A stretch of DNA of 64,000 nt from the NCBI RefSeq assembly GCF_002117935.1, contig NZ_BDJE01000011.1:187224-251223 (forward strand). The letters are read 5' to 3'. The notes below the pieces were generated by a model, which did no database searches, was not told the origin of the DNA, and was given only the letters and a program-made list of their open reading frames with translations. A program made the translations under genes and the position numbers. The stretch comes from Nocardioides sp. PD653-B2 (GTDB lineage Bacteria > Actinomycetota > Actinomycetes > Propionibacteriales > Nocardioidaceae). Positions 18,343 to 29,756 of the stretch are shown piece by piece (positions within the stretch are counted from its first letter, which is position 1; each line of letters opens with the position of its first letter).

Positions 18343-19190
18343 GAGTCCTCCAGCAGTCCGAGGGCGAGCAGGTCGTCGCGCGGCTCGTCGACGTCGCACG
18401 ACCCGAACGACGTGAACCAGCGGCGCGCGCCGGCCAGGTCGAGGCTGCGGGCCTGGTCGGCCAGTGCGGTGCCGTCGCGGAGCTCCAGGACCTCGACGAC
18501 GTCGGCGAGCGGAGTCCCGTCGAACAGCAGCCGGGTGGCGACGAGCACGTTGAGGAAGCCGTGGTGCTCGAAGCCGCCGGCGCCCGTGTGGCGCACCGCG
18601 CGGTGCAGGCCGGCCGTGCACTTGAACGGCGTCTCCCGGTCGAGCGAGGCGTCGATCCAGCGGGCCAGGGTCGACGCGGCCGGGAAGGCCACCGCGTCCA
18701 GGCCGCCGGTGCGGAACTTGAGCCGCAGCTCGTGCTCCGCGACCACGTCGGCGGCGGCCAGCCACCCCGCCGGTGAGCCCACCCGCGGCAGCTCGACGTA
18801 GACGGGCACGTGGTCGTCGAGCACCCCGTCGGCGCGGGCGGCGTCGACCGCGGCGACCACCCGCCGGGCGTTGCCGGGCAGATCGTCGAGGTCGCGCAGT
18901 GCGAGCTCCAGGCCCTCGAGCGCGATGTGCAGCTTGCGGCAGAGGTCCGCGGGCCCGGCCACCTGACCGGCACCGCCGGTGAGCACGACCGAGAGCGCGA
19001 TCGGGGTGGACGTGAGCGCCGGGAGGTCGGTGTCGCGGACCACGAACGTGCCGACCAGGTCGCCGTACGGCTGCGAGCGGCGGGCGACGTGGGCTGCGGC
19101 GGCGTCGCCCAATGCGGCGTCGCCGGGCGGGAAGATGGCGGCGTCGTCGACCAGCCCACGCCAGGCTGCGGGAAGAGGATCCGTTGACAC
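18339..19190 (-). CDS. Uncharacterised conserved protein of the homogentisate cluster
   Basis: 283 residues, function not recognised. It has no signal peptide or membrane segment and an alternating alpha/beta pattern. The second half carries enzyme-like conserved-looking blocks: LRLKFRTGG, TPFKCTAGLHRAVRH, HHGFLNVLVATRLL and WFTSFGSCDVDEP, with Lys, Arg, His and two Cys residues in glycine-rich loops. It is cotranscribed and translationally coupled with fahA and divergent from hmgA, so a role in the homogentisate route is likely. The GTG at 19190 follows TAGAGT by seven bases, a leaderless promoter signature. No maleylacetoacetate isomerase gene is seen nearby, and this protein is a candidate for that step; that is speculation. 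Confidence 0.75.
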   Translation of the reverse strand: MSTDPLPAAWRGLVDDAAIFPPGDAALGDAAAAHVARRSQPYGDLVGTFVVRDTDLPALTSTPIALSVVLTGGAGQVAGPADLCRKLHIALEGLELALRDLDDLPGNARRVVAAVDAARADGVLDDHVPVYVELPRVGSPAGWLAAADVVAEHELRLKFRTGGLDAVAFPAASTLARWIDASLDRETPFKCTAGLHRAVRHTGAGGFEHHGFLNVLVATRLLFDGTPLADVVEVLELRDGTALADQARSLDLAGARRWFTSFGSCDVDEPRDDLLALGLLEDS

Positions 19191-19197
19191 CCGGGAT

Positions 19198-19203
19198 ACT
19201 CTA
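19198..19203 (-). promoter_or_regulatory. -10 element of the fahA operon (leaderless)
   Basis: TAGAGT on the minus strand, seven bases before the GTG at 19190. The spacing places the transcription start at or next to the start codon. The -35 region would fall in the operator-like sequence at 19216-19244. Confidence 0.5.
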
Positions 19204-19231
19204 GCCGTGAAACACATAGCGGACGAAGATG

Positions 19232-19244
19232 TCCGACTATCGGA
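19232..19244. promoter_or_regulatory. Palindromic operator candidate between hmgA and the fahA operon
   Basis: Perfect inverted repeat TCCGA-CTA-TCGGA in the 66-base divergent intergenic region. An overlapping imperfect repeat, ATAGCGGAC-gaagat-GTCCGACTAT, spans 19216-19240. A single regulator bound here could control both operons. No regulator gene adjoins it. Confidence 0.45.
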
Positions 19245-19256
19245 TGAATTGGAGCG

Positions 19257-20462
19257 ATGGTGGCCCATTACCGACGCCTCGGCGAGCTGCCTCCGAAGCG
19301 GCACACGCAGTTCCGCGGCCCGGACGGGCAGCTCTACTTCGAGGAGCTGATGGGAGAGGAGGGCTTCTCCTCCGACTCCTCGCTGCTCTACCACCGCGGC
19401 GTCCCGTCGGCGCTCGTGGCCTCGGAGATCTGGGCGCTGCCCGACCAGACCCGCACCCCCAACCACCCGCTCAAGCCCCGGCACCTGCGGCTCCACGACC
19501 TGGAAACCGGCGGGGATGCCGTCACCGACCGGCGCCTCGTGCTCGGCAACCACGACGTGCGGATCTCGTACGCCGTCACGGGCACCGACGCGTCGCCGTA
19601 CTACCGCAACGCGATCGGCGACGAGTGCGTCTACGTCGAGTCCGGCGCCGGCGTCGTGGAGACGGTCTTCGGTGTCATCGGCTACCGCACCGGCGACTAC
19701 GTCGTGATCCCGCGCGCGACCACGCACCGCTGGGTGCCGGCGCAGCCGAGCCGGCTCTACGCGATCGAGGCCAACAGCCACATCGCGCCGCCGAAGCGCT
19801 ACCTCTCCCGCTACGGCCAGCTGCTCGAGCACGCGCCGTACTGCGAGCGCGACCTCTTCGGCCCGACGCAGCCGTTCATCCAGGAGGGCGCCGACGTCGA
19901 CGTGCTCGTGAAGCACCGCACCAGCGCCGGCGTCGTCGGCACCCGGATGACCTACGCGACGCACCCCTTCGACGTGGTCGGCTGGGACGGCTGTCTCTAC
20001 CCGTACACGTTCAACATCGAGGACTACATGCCGATCACCGGCAAGATCCACCAGCCCCCGCCGGTGCACCAGGTCTTCGAGGGGCACAACTTCGTGATCT
20101 GCAACTTCCTGCCGCGCAAGGTCGACTACCACCCGCTCGCGGTCCCGGTGCCCTACTACCACTCCAACGTCGACAGCGACGAGGTCATGTTCTACGTCGG
20201 CGGCGACTACGAGGCGCGCAAGGGCTCGGGCATCGACGTCGGCTCGATCTCGCTGCACCCGGGTGGCTACGCCCACGGCCCGCAGCCGGCCGCGGTCGAG
20301 GCGTCGCTGGGTGCGGAGTTCTTCGACGAGTCCGCGGTCATGGTCGACACGTTCGCGCCGCTCGACCTCGGCGAGGCCGGCCTCGCCGTCGAGGACCCGG
20401 CGTACGCCTGGACCTGGGCCGGCCGCGGCGGCGACGACTCGGCCGTCTTCTCCAACAGCTAG
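19257..20462 (+). CDS. hmgA: Homogentisate 1,2-dioxygenase
   Basis: 401 residues, a non-heme Fe(II) cupin dioxygenase that opens homogentisate to maleylacetoacetate. Recognisable blocks are ECVYVESGAGVVETVFGVIGYRTGDYVVIPRATTHRW, YAIEANSHIAPPKRY, and the C-terminal DVGSISLHPGGYAHGPQPAAVEASLG, which holds metal-binding residues. The ATG at 19257 has GGAG two to five bases upstream. It is divergent from the fahA operon and converges two bases from the next minus-strand gene, so it is probably monocistronic. Confidence 0.95.
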   Translation: MVAHYRRLGELPPKRHTQFRGPDGQLYFEELMGEEGFSSDSSLLYHRGVPSALVASEIWALPDQTRTPNHPLKPRHLRLHDLETGGDAVTDRRLVLGNHDVRISYAVTGTDASPYYRNAIGDECVYVESGAGVVETVFGVIGYRTGDYVVIPRATTHRWVPAQPSRLYAIEANSHIAPPKRYLSRYGQLLEHAPYCERDLFGPTQPFIQEGADVDVLVKHRTSAGVVGTRMTYATHPFDVVGWDGCLYPYTFNIEDYMPITGKIHQPPPVHQVFEGHNFVICNFLPRKVDYHPLAVPVPYYHSNVDSDEVMFYVGGDYEARKGSGIDVGSISLHPGGYAHGPQPAAVEASLGAEFFDESAVMVDTFAPLDLGEAGLAVEDPAYAWTWAGRGGDDSAVFSNS

Positions 20463-20464
20463 CG

Positions 20465-21313
20465 TCAGGGAGCGACCGGCTGGTTCGTGAGCGTCTTGTA
20501 GGTGTAGGCCGTGCCGAGCAGCACGATCGGCACGGTGACGATGGCGCCGACGAAGCAGACGACGAAGCCGACCACCGCGACGAGGCCGCCGACGATGTAC
20601 CAGACCAGCGTGTTGCCGAGGTTGTCCTTGACCAGGTTGACGCTCGCCTTGATGGCGTCGACCGGGGCCAGCTTCTTGTCGATGATGAAGTAGAGCGTGT
20701 ACGACGTCGCGAAGCCGACGACCAGGCCCGGCAGGTAGCAGAGGATCGTGCCGACGAAGGTGGCGACGGCGATGATGATGCTCGCGACCAGCACCGAGCC
20801 CAGCTGGTCGGTCTTGAGGATGTCGGAGAAGAGGAACGGCCTGCCCTCGGTGACGTTGAGCGAGGCGCGGACCAGGCCGGCTCCGATGATCTGCCCGACG
20901 ACGAGCAGGACCGCGGAGATGAACGCCTGGAGGATCAGCCGGGGGATGAAGCCGGTGCCGTTGTCGCAGGTCTGCCGGAACGTGTCCGGGTCGGTCGTGC
21001 AGGTCGGGCCGTCGGTCAGCAGCGCGGTCAGCCCGAAGCCGAGACCGGCGACGATGGCGAGACCGACGACCAGGACGACCGCGGAGATGATGATCTGCGC
21101 GGCGTTCGCCTGGAACTTCGCCCAGCCGTAGGACAGCGCGTCACCGACGTTGTAGGCGCCGCCCGGTCCCGGCGGAGCGGGCGGGGGCGGCGGCGGTGCA
21201 CCGCCGGGATCGCCGTACGACGGCGGTGGCGGGGGCGGGGGCGGGGGAGGAGGCGTCTCGCCGGACGAGGGCGGAGGGGGCGGCTGCTCGGGAGGTGGCT
21301 GGTTCGTTGACAT
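20465..21313 (-). CDS. Proline-rich integral membrane protein of unknown function
   Basis: 282 residues. The first 75 residues are a cytoplasmic-looking, proline-rich low-complexity tail with runs of ten or more prolines. Then come about five or six hydrophobic segments, with a polar loop containing two cysteines (TDGPTCTTDPDTFRQTCDNG) predicted outside. The fold resembles DUF975-like membrane proteins, but the family is not certain. The start has AGGAG seven bases upstream. It is probably monocistronic and convergent with hmgA. Confidence 0.75.
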   Translation of the reverse strand: MSTNQPPPEQPPPPPSSGETPPPPPPPPPPPSYGDPGGAPPPPPPAPPGPGGAYNVGDALSYGWAKFQANAAQIIISAVVLVVGLAIVAGLGFGLTALLTDGPTCTTDPDTFRQTCDNGTGFIPRLILQAFISAVLLVVGQIIGAGLVRASLNVTEGRPFLFSDILKTDQLGSVLVASIIIAVATFVGTILCYLPGLVVGFATSYTLYFIIDKKLAPVDAIKASVNLVKDNLGNTLVWYIVGGLVAVVGFVVCFVGAIVTVPIVLLGTAYTYKTLTNQPVAP

Positions 21314-21475
21314 CCGGATGCTCCTGGATCGGTCTTCGGGTTTGCCCAGTTGGCAACCTAGTCGTGCGCCGCCCGTGCGGTACAGGGCTGAAACGGGCTA
21401 TTCGTGCGGCATCTTGGGTCGTCACATCGGGTACCCGCACTGGAGACGCCTTGCCACGAGCGACAGGATGGGGAC

Positions 21476-23863
21476 ATGAGCCGCAAGCCACCGAGCCGGG
21501 ACATCGACGAGCGGGAGCTGGAGGTGTCGGGCTCCGCCCACGCCGCGGCGGGAGTCACGGCCGTCGCCGTGAGCATGAAGCGATCGCTCGAGCAGATGGG
21601 GGTCCGTCGTACGGCGCAGTCCCTGCTCAAGCTCAACCAGGTCGACGGCTTCGACTGCCAGGGCTGTGCCTGGCCGGACCCCGATCCCGAGCACCGGCAC
21701 ACCGCCGAGTTCTGCGAGAACGGTGCCAAGGCGGTCACCGAGGAGGCGACCCTGCGCCGGGCCGGGCCGGGCTTCTTCCGCGAGCACTCGCTCGCCGACC
21801 TCGCCGACAAGTCCGACTACTGGCTGGGTCAGCAGGGCCGGATCACCGAGCCGATGGTGCTGCGCGCAGGTGGCACGCACTACGAGCCGATCTCCTGGGA
21901 CGGCGCCTTCGAGCTCATCGGGCGCCACCTCAACGGGCTGGCCAGTCCGGACGAGGCGGTCTTCTACACCTCGGGGAAGACCTCCAACGAGGCCGCGTTC
22001 GTCTACCAGCTCTTCGCGCGCACGTTCGGGACCAACAACCTGCCCGACTGCTCCAACATGTGCCACGAGTCGACCTCGGTCGGTCTCGCCGAGGTGATCG
22101 GCATCGGGAAGGCGTCCGTCTCCTACGACGACGTCCTCGAGGCCGAGGTGATCGTGATTGCCGGCCAGAACCCGGGCACCAACCACCCCCGGATGCTCAC
22201 CGCCCTGGAGGAGGCCAAGAAGAACGGCGCGAAGATCATCGCGATCAACCCGCTGAAGGAGGCGGGACTGGTCCGCTTCAAGAACCCCCAGCGTCCCAAG
22301 GGCGTGGTCGGGCACGGCACCGGGATCGCCGACCTGCACCTGGCGGTGCGGATCAACGGCGACCTCGCCTTGTTCCAGGCGATCGCGTCCCTGCTGCTGG
22401 CCTGGGGCGAGCTGGACCGGGACTTCATCGATCAGCACACCTTCGGCTTCGAGGAGTACGCCGCCCACCTGCGCGCGCTGGACTGGGACCTCGTCCTCGC
22501 CTCGACGGGGCTGACGCGTGAGGAGATCGAGGCGGCGGCCCGGATGATCGCGGCCTCCGAGAAGACCGTCTACTGCTGGGCGATGGGCGTCGTCCAGCAC
22601 AAGAACGGCGTGGCCAACGTCAAGGAGATCGCCAACCTGGCGTTCCTGCAGGGCAACATCGGCAAGCCGGGAGCCGGTCTCTTCCCGGTGCGCGGCCACT
22701 CCAATGTCCAAGGTGACCGGACCATGGGCATCTGGGAGCGCCCGCCCGGGCACTTCCTCGACGCGCTGCGCGACGAGTTCGACTTCGAGCCGCCGCGCGA
22801 GGACGGCTTCGACGCCGTCGCGGCCGTCAAGGCGTTCCGCGACGGCCACGCGAAGGTCTTCTTCGGCCTGGGCGGCAACTTCGTGGCCGCCATGTCCGAC
22901 ACCGCCGTCACCGAGGACGCTCTGCGCCAGGCCGAGCTCACCGTGCACGTGTCGACCAAGCCGAACCGCTCCCACGTCGTCCACGGCCGCGAGGCGCTGA
23001 TCCTGCCGGCGCTCGGACGCAGCGAGAAGGACCTCACCGGCGGTCAGCCGCAGCGCGTCACCGTCGAGGACTCGGTCTGCGCCGTGCACGCCTCGCAGGG
23101 ACCCCTCCCGCCCGCCTCGTCGCATCTGAAGTCGGAGGTCGACATCGTCTGCTCGATGGCGCTCGCGACCCTGGGTGCGCAGCACAGCATCCCGTGGGCC
23201 GCGTTCCGCGACGACTACACCCAGATCCGGCGCCGGATCTCTCGCGTCGTCCCCGGCTGTGCGGGCTACGACGAGAAGGTGGACCAGCCGGGAGGATTCG
23301 TGCTGCCGCACCCGCCGCGCGACACCCGCACCTTCCCCACCGAGAAGGACCTCGCGATATTCACGGTGAGCCCGACCGAGGTGCTGCACGTGCCCGAGGG
23401 CCGACTCCTGCTGCAGACGATGCGCTCGCACGACCAGTTCAACACCACGATCTACGGCCTCGACGACCGCTACCGCGGCATCAAGAACGGTCGCCGGGTG
23501 GTCTTCGTGAACCCCGACGACATCGTCGGGCTGGGTCTCGAGGAAGACCAGATCGTCGACATCGTCAGCGAGTGGGAGGACGGTTCGGAGCGGCGGGCGC
23601 CGAGGTTCCGCGTGGTTGCGTACGACACGCCGCGGGGCTGCACGGGGGCGTACTACCCCGAGACGAACGCGCTGGTGCCGCTCGACTCGAAGGCCGAGGG
23701 CAGCAACCAGCCGGCCTTCAAGTCGGTCGTCGTCCGGCTCGAGGCCGTCGCCGGGGAGCAGCCGGGCGAGGGTCGGCCCGAGCTGAGCCAGCCGTCCCAT
23801 GCCTCCGAGACCGGACGTGGCGACGAGGAGAAGCGGCACGTCGAGCCGGACCAGCTCAGCTGA
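21476..23863 (+). CDS. FdhF/YdeP family molybdopterin oxidoreductase
   Basis: 795 residues, a single-subunit molybdopterin enzyme of the YdeP type related to formate dehydrogenase alpha. Near residue 60 is VDGFDCQGCAWPDP, where a canonical iron-sulfur Cys cluster is reduced to a CxxC; then FYTSGKTSNEAAFVYQLFARTFGTNNLPDCSNMCHESTSVGL and VIAGQNPGTNHPRML, typical cofactor-binding stretches. The C-terminal molydopterin dinucleotide domain includes GRLLLQTMRSHDQFNTTIYG. The substrate is unknown; E. coli YdeP is linked to acid resistance. The ATG at 21476 follows CAGGAT by six bases (possible leaderless promoter). It precedes the pirin gene by 45 bases. Confidence 0.88.
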   Translation: MSRKPPSRDIDERELEVSGSAHAAAGVTAVAVSMKRSLEQMGVRRTAQSLLKLNQVDGFDCQGCAWPDPDPEHRHTAEFCENGAKAVTEEATLRRAGPGFFREHSLADLADKSDYWLGQQGRITEPMVLRAGGTHYEPISWDGAFELIGRHLNGLASPDEAVFYTSGKTSNEAAFVYQLFARTFGTNNLPDCSNMCHESTSVGLAEVIGIGKASVSYDDVLEAEVIVIAGQNPGTNHPRMLTALEEAKKNGAKIIAINPLKEAGLVRFKNPQRPKGVVGHGTGIADLHLAVRINGDLALFQAIASLLLAWGELDRDFIDQHTFGFEEYAAHLRALDWDLVLASTGLTREEIEAAARMIAASEKTVYCWAMGVVQHKNGVANVKEIANLAFLQGNIGKPGAGLFPVRGHSNVQGDRTMGIWERPPGHFLDALRDEFDFEPPREDGFDAVAAVKAFRDGHAKVFFGLGGNFVAAMSDTAVTEDALRQAELTVHVSTKPNRSHVVHGREALILPALGRSEKDLTGGQPQRVTVEDSVCAVHASQGPLPPASSHLKSEVDIVCSMALATLGAQHSIPWAAFRDDYTQIRRRISRVVPGCAGYDEKVDQPGGFVLPHPPRDTRTFPTEKDLAIFTVSPTEVLHVPEGRLLLQTMRSHDQFNTTIYGLDDRYRGIKNGRRVVFVNPDDIVGLGLEEDQIVDIVSEWEDGSERRAPRFRVVAYDTPRGCTGAYYPETNALVPLDSKAEGSNQPAFKSVVVRLEAVAGEQPGEGRPELSQPSHASETGRGDEEKRHVEPDQLS

Positions 23864-23908
23864 CGCCCGGCGGTGGTCGATCGCGTCGCCAGCGCCCACA
23901 ATGAGCAG

Positions 23909-24880
23909 GTGAGCAACCTCGAGGAGAAGCCGGACGAGGTCACCGCCGCGGGCACGGTCACCGGGTCCGTCGAGATCATGACCCCGCGTGAGGTCCCGCT
24001 GGGCGGGCCGCGGGCGATGCACGTGCGCCGTACCCTGCCGCAGCGGCACCGGTCGCTCATCGGCGCATGGTGCTTCGTCGACCACTACGGGCCGGACGAG
24101 GTCGCGGACTCCGGCGGCATGTCGGTGGCCCCGCACCCGCACACCGGGCTGCAGACGGTGAGCTGGCTGTTCACCGGCGAGGTCGAGCACCGCGACAGCG
24201 CCGGCACCCACGCCATGGTGCGGCCGGGCGAGGTGAACCTGATGACCGCGGGCCGCGGGATCAGCCACTCCGAGGTCTCGCCGGCCACCACCACGACCCT
24301 CCACGGCGCGCAGCTCTGGGTGGCGCTGCCCGACAGCGCCCGGCACATCGACCCGGGCTTCGCCCACCACGCGCCGGCGCCGGTGACCGGCGACGGCTGG
24401 GAGGCGCGGGTCTTCCTCGGCTCGCTGCTGGGCGACACGTCGCCGGTCCCGACGTACACGCCGCTGCTCGGCGCCGAGCTGCTGCTCTCGCCGCACACCA
24501 CGCTCGAGCTCCCCGTCGAGGCGGCCTTCGAGCACGGCGTCCTGGTCGACACCGGTGTCCTGTCGGTGGCCGGCGTCGAGACCAAGCAGCACGACCTCGC
24601 CTACGTCCCGCCCGGCAGCGCGACGCTCGAGCTCACGGCGTACGACGAGCCGGTCCGGCTGCTCCTGCTCGGCGGCCCGCCCTTCGGCGAGTCCATCGTG
24701 ATGTGGTGGAACATCGTGGCCCGCACCCACGAGGAGGTCGTCGCCTGGCGCACCGAGTGGCAGGACCAGATCGTCGACGGACGCCTCACCGACGGTCGGT
24801 TCGGCATCCCGGTCGGCGAGCAGCTCCCGCCCATCCCGGCCCCGCCGCTGCCCAACGCGAGGCTCACGCAGCGCCGCTGA
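23909..24880 (+). CDS. Pirin family protein
   Basis: 323 residues, a bicupin. The pirin signature is clear around residues 70-125: PHPHTGLQTVSWLFTGEVEHRDS, then RPGEVNLMTAGRGISHSE, giving the His/His/His/Glu metal site. Pirins bind Fe(II); some act as quercetinases and others as transcription cofactors, and neither can be assigned here. The GTG at 23909 is used rather than an upstream in-frame codon, because CACAAT lies six bases before it and the product then starts MSNLEEKPDEV. It is followed by the 32-nt repeat array. Confidence 0.88.
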   Translation: MSNLEEKPDEVTAAGTVTGSVEIMTPREVPLGGPRAMHVRRTLPQRHRSLIGAWCFVDHYGPDEVADSGGMSVAPHPHTGLQTVSWLFTGEVEHRDSAGTHAMVRPGEVNLMTAGRGISHSEVSPATTTTLHGAQLWVALPDSARHIDPGFAHHAPAPVTGDGWEARVFLGSLLGDTSPVPTYTPLLGAELLLSPHTTLELPVEAAFEHGVLVDTGVLSVAGVETKQHDLAYVPPGSATLELTAYDEPVRLLLLGGPPFGESIVMWWNIVARTHEEVVAWRTEWQDQIVDGRLTDGRFGIPVGEQLPPIPAPPLPNARLTQRR

Positions 24881-24886
24881 GGTAGC

Positions 24887-25073
24887 TGCGCTGACCCGTC
24901 GCTTCTGCACGCTCTCGGTGCGCTGACCCGTCGCTTCTGCACGCTCTCGGTGCGCTGACCCGTCGCAGCTGCGCGAGGTCGCCGTGTGCGTAAGCGACGG
25001 GTCAGCGATCTCCGGGCGTGCGTAAGCGACTGGTCAGCGATCCCCGGGCGTGCGGAAGCGACGGGTCGATGTC
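24887..25073. repeat. 32-nt tandem repeats in two opposed arms
   Basis: Three units with exact 32-nt period read forward (24887-24918, 24919-24950, partial from 24951), then three with the same period read in reverse complement (24986-25017, 25018-25049, partial from 25050). The shared core is CGCTGACCCGTCGCTT followed by a few variable bases and GCACG; the remaining nine bases differ between arms but are nearly constant within an arm. The two arms can pair into a large cruciform or RNA hairpin between the pirin and tag genes. The last unit ends in ACGGGTCGATGTC, also found at two terminators. Confidence 0.85.
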
Positions 25074-25097
25074 GGCGGGGTGCGCCAGGATGGCCGC

Positions 25098-25670
25098 ATG
25101 GGACCCGTGACCGGCGACGACGGCCTGCCCCGCTGCCCGTGGGCGGGCGGGCCCGGCGTGATGCGCGACTACCACGACACCGAGTGGGGCAACCGGGTCC
25201 ACGGCGAGGCGAGCTACCTGGAGCGGCTGACGCTCGAGGCGTTCCAGTCCGGGCTGTCGTGGTCGACGATCCTCCACAAGCGCCCGGCGTTCCGCGAGGT
25301 CTTCCACGACTTCGACGCCGAGGCGATCGCCGCCTTCGGCGACGCCGACTTCGCGCGGCTGATGGACGACGCCCGCATCGTGCGCAACCGGTTGAAGATC
25401 CAGGCCACCATCACCAACGCCCGGGCGACGGTGGCGCTGCGCGAGCAGGAGGGGCTGGAGGCGTTCGTCCTGTCGTTCGCCCCCGAGGTGCCGCCCGCGC
25501 CGAGCGACACCGGCGAGATGGCGACGATGTCACCGGAGTCGAAGGCGCTCTCCCAGGAGCTCAAGAAGCGCGGCTTCGCGTTCGTCGGCCCGACCACGAT
25601 GTACGCCCTGATGGAGGCGATCGGCATCTTCGACCCGCACCTGGTGGGGTGCTTCCGGCGACGAGGCTGA
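25098..25670 (+). CDS. tag: DNA-3-methyladenine glycosylase I
   Basis: 190 residues. It excises 3-methyladenine from alkylated DNA. Tag-family features are RCPWAGGPGVMRDYHDTEWG at the N-terminus, with the conserved Cys and the aromatic/acidic substrate pocket, LTLEAFQSGLSWSTILHKRPAFREVF, and a C-terminal KKRGFAFVGPTTMYALMEAIGIFDPHLVGC with zinc-binding His and Cys. The ATG at 25098 follows CAGGAT by six bases and is chosen over an in-frame codon inside the repeat array. It converges with eda. Confidence 0.95.
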   Translation: MGPVTGDDGLPRCPWAGGPGVMRDYHDTEWGNRVHGEASYLERLTLEAFQSGLSWSTILHKRPAFREVFHDFDAEAIAAFGDADFARLMDDARIVRNRLKIQATITNARATVALREQEGLEAFVLSFAPEVPPAPSDTGEMATMSPESKALSQELKKRGFAFVGPTTMYALMEAIGIFDPHLVGCFRRRG

Positions 25671-25692
25671 GCACCGCCTCGCGCACGGGTGT

Positions 25693-26306
25693 TCAGGCGA
25701 CCAGGGCTGCGGCCTCCGCGGCGAGGGTGGTGATGCGGTCCCAGTCCCCGGACGCGACGGCGTCGGCCGGGGTCAGCCAGGAGCCGCCGACGCAGCCCAC
25801 GTTGGGCAGCGCGAGGTACGACGGAGCCGAGGCGGCCGTGATCCCGCCGGTCGGGCAGAACCGTGCGGCCGGGACGGGCGAGGCGATCGCCTTGAGGAAC
25901 GCCACACCGCCGGACGCTCCGCCGGGAAGAACTTCAGCTCGGTGATGCCCGCCTCCAGCGCGGCCAGCGCCTCCGAGACGGTGGCCGTGCCCGGCAGGAA
26001 CGGCAGGCCCGTGTCCTGCATGGCGCGCAGCAGCGAGCCGGTCGTGCCGGGGGAGACGAGGAACTGCGCGCCGGCGTCCATGGCGAGCTCGGCCTGTTCG
26101 GGCTTCACGATGGTGCCGGCACCGACCAGGATCCCCGGCACCTCGTCGGCGATCGCGCGGATCGCGTCGAGGGCCGCGTCGGTGCGCAGCGTCAGCTCGA
26201 TGGCGGGCAGCCCTCCGGCGACCAGCGCCTTCGCGATCGACACGGCATCGGTGGCGGAGTCGACGACGACCACCGGCATCACCGGCACGACGTCGAGGAC
26301 GGACAT
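25693..26306 (-). pseudogene. eda: 2-dehydro-3-deoxyphosphogluconate aldolase (Eda), frameshifted
   Basis: Cleaves KDPG to pyruvate and glyceraldehyde 3-phosphate in the Entner-Doudoroff pathway. The N-terminal part from the ATG at 26306 reads normally through [11 protein letters not shown], where K125 is the Schiff-base lysine. The frame then shifts: near 25917-25918 one base is missing, so the minus strand reads GCGGAGCGTCC where GCGGAGGCGTCC is expected. The rest of the protein, including the phosphate-binding CPTGGI, continues in the next frame to 25693. Restoring the base gives a normal protein of 204 residues. It may be a sequencing error or a real lesion. The ATG lies one base after the edd stop. 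Confidence 0.88.
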
Positions 26307-26307
26307 C

Positions 26308-29669
<3,362 letters not shown>

Positions 29670-29676
29670 GACACCC

Positions 29677-29705
29677 ACGGTAGGGAGAACTTTGGATCGA
29701 TACAA
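29677..29705 (-). promoter_or_regulatory. zwf-edd-eda promoter with TCCAAAGT site in the spacer
   Basis: On the minus strand TTGTAT (29705-29700), 17 bases, TACCGT (29682-29677), then seven bases to the zwf ATG. The 8-mer TCCAAAGT lies within the spacer at 29696-29689. It would let a repressor block polymerase binding. Confidence 0.6.
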
Positions 29706-29735
29706 GGCCAAGTAAGGTTTTTTTGAGTCCAAAGT
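29689..29735. promoter_or_regulatory. Paired 8-bp operator sites of the zwf/ROK intergenic region
   Basis: ACTTTGGA at 29689-29696 and its exact reverse complement TCCAAAGT at 29728-29735 stand 31 bases apart. Each lies in the same place in one of the two divergent promoters. The probable binder is the ROK protein encoded at 29757. Confidence 0.6.
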
Positions 29736-29750
29736 ACGTCGGATTATGCT
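29723..29750 (+). promoter_or_regulatory. Promoter of the ROK regulator gene
   Basis: TTGAGT (29723-29728), a 16-base spacer and TATGCT (29745-29750), then six bases to the GTG start. TCCAAAGT overlaps the end of the -35 and the spacer, which suggests autoregulation. Confidence 0.55.
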
Positions 29751-29756
29751 CACACC

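Noticed and set aside
24887..25073. CRISPR array
   Set aside because: The 32-nt period is a tandem repeat with constant filler, half of the units are inverted, and there are no unique spacers or cas genes.
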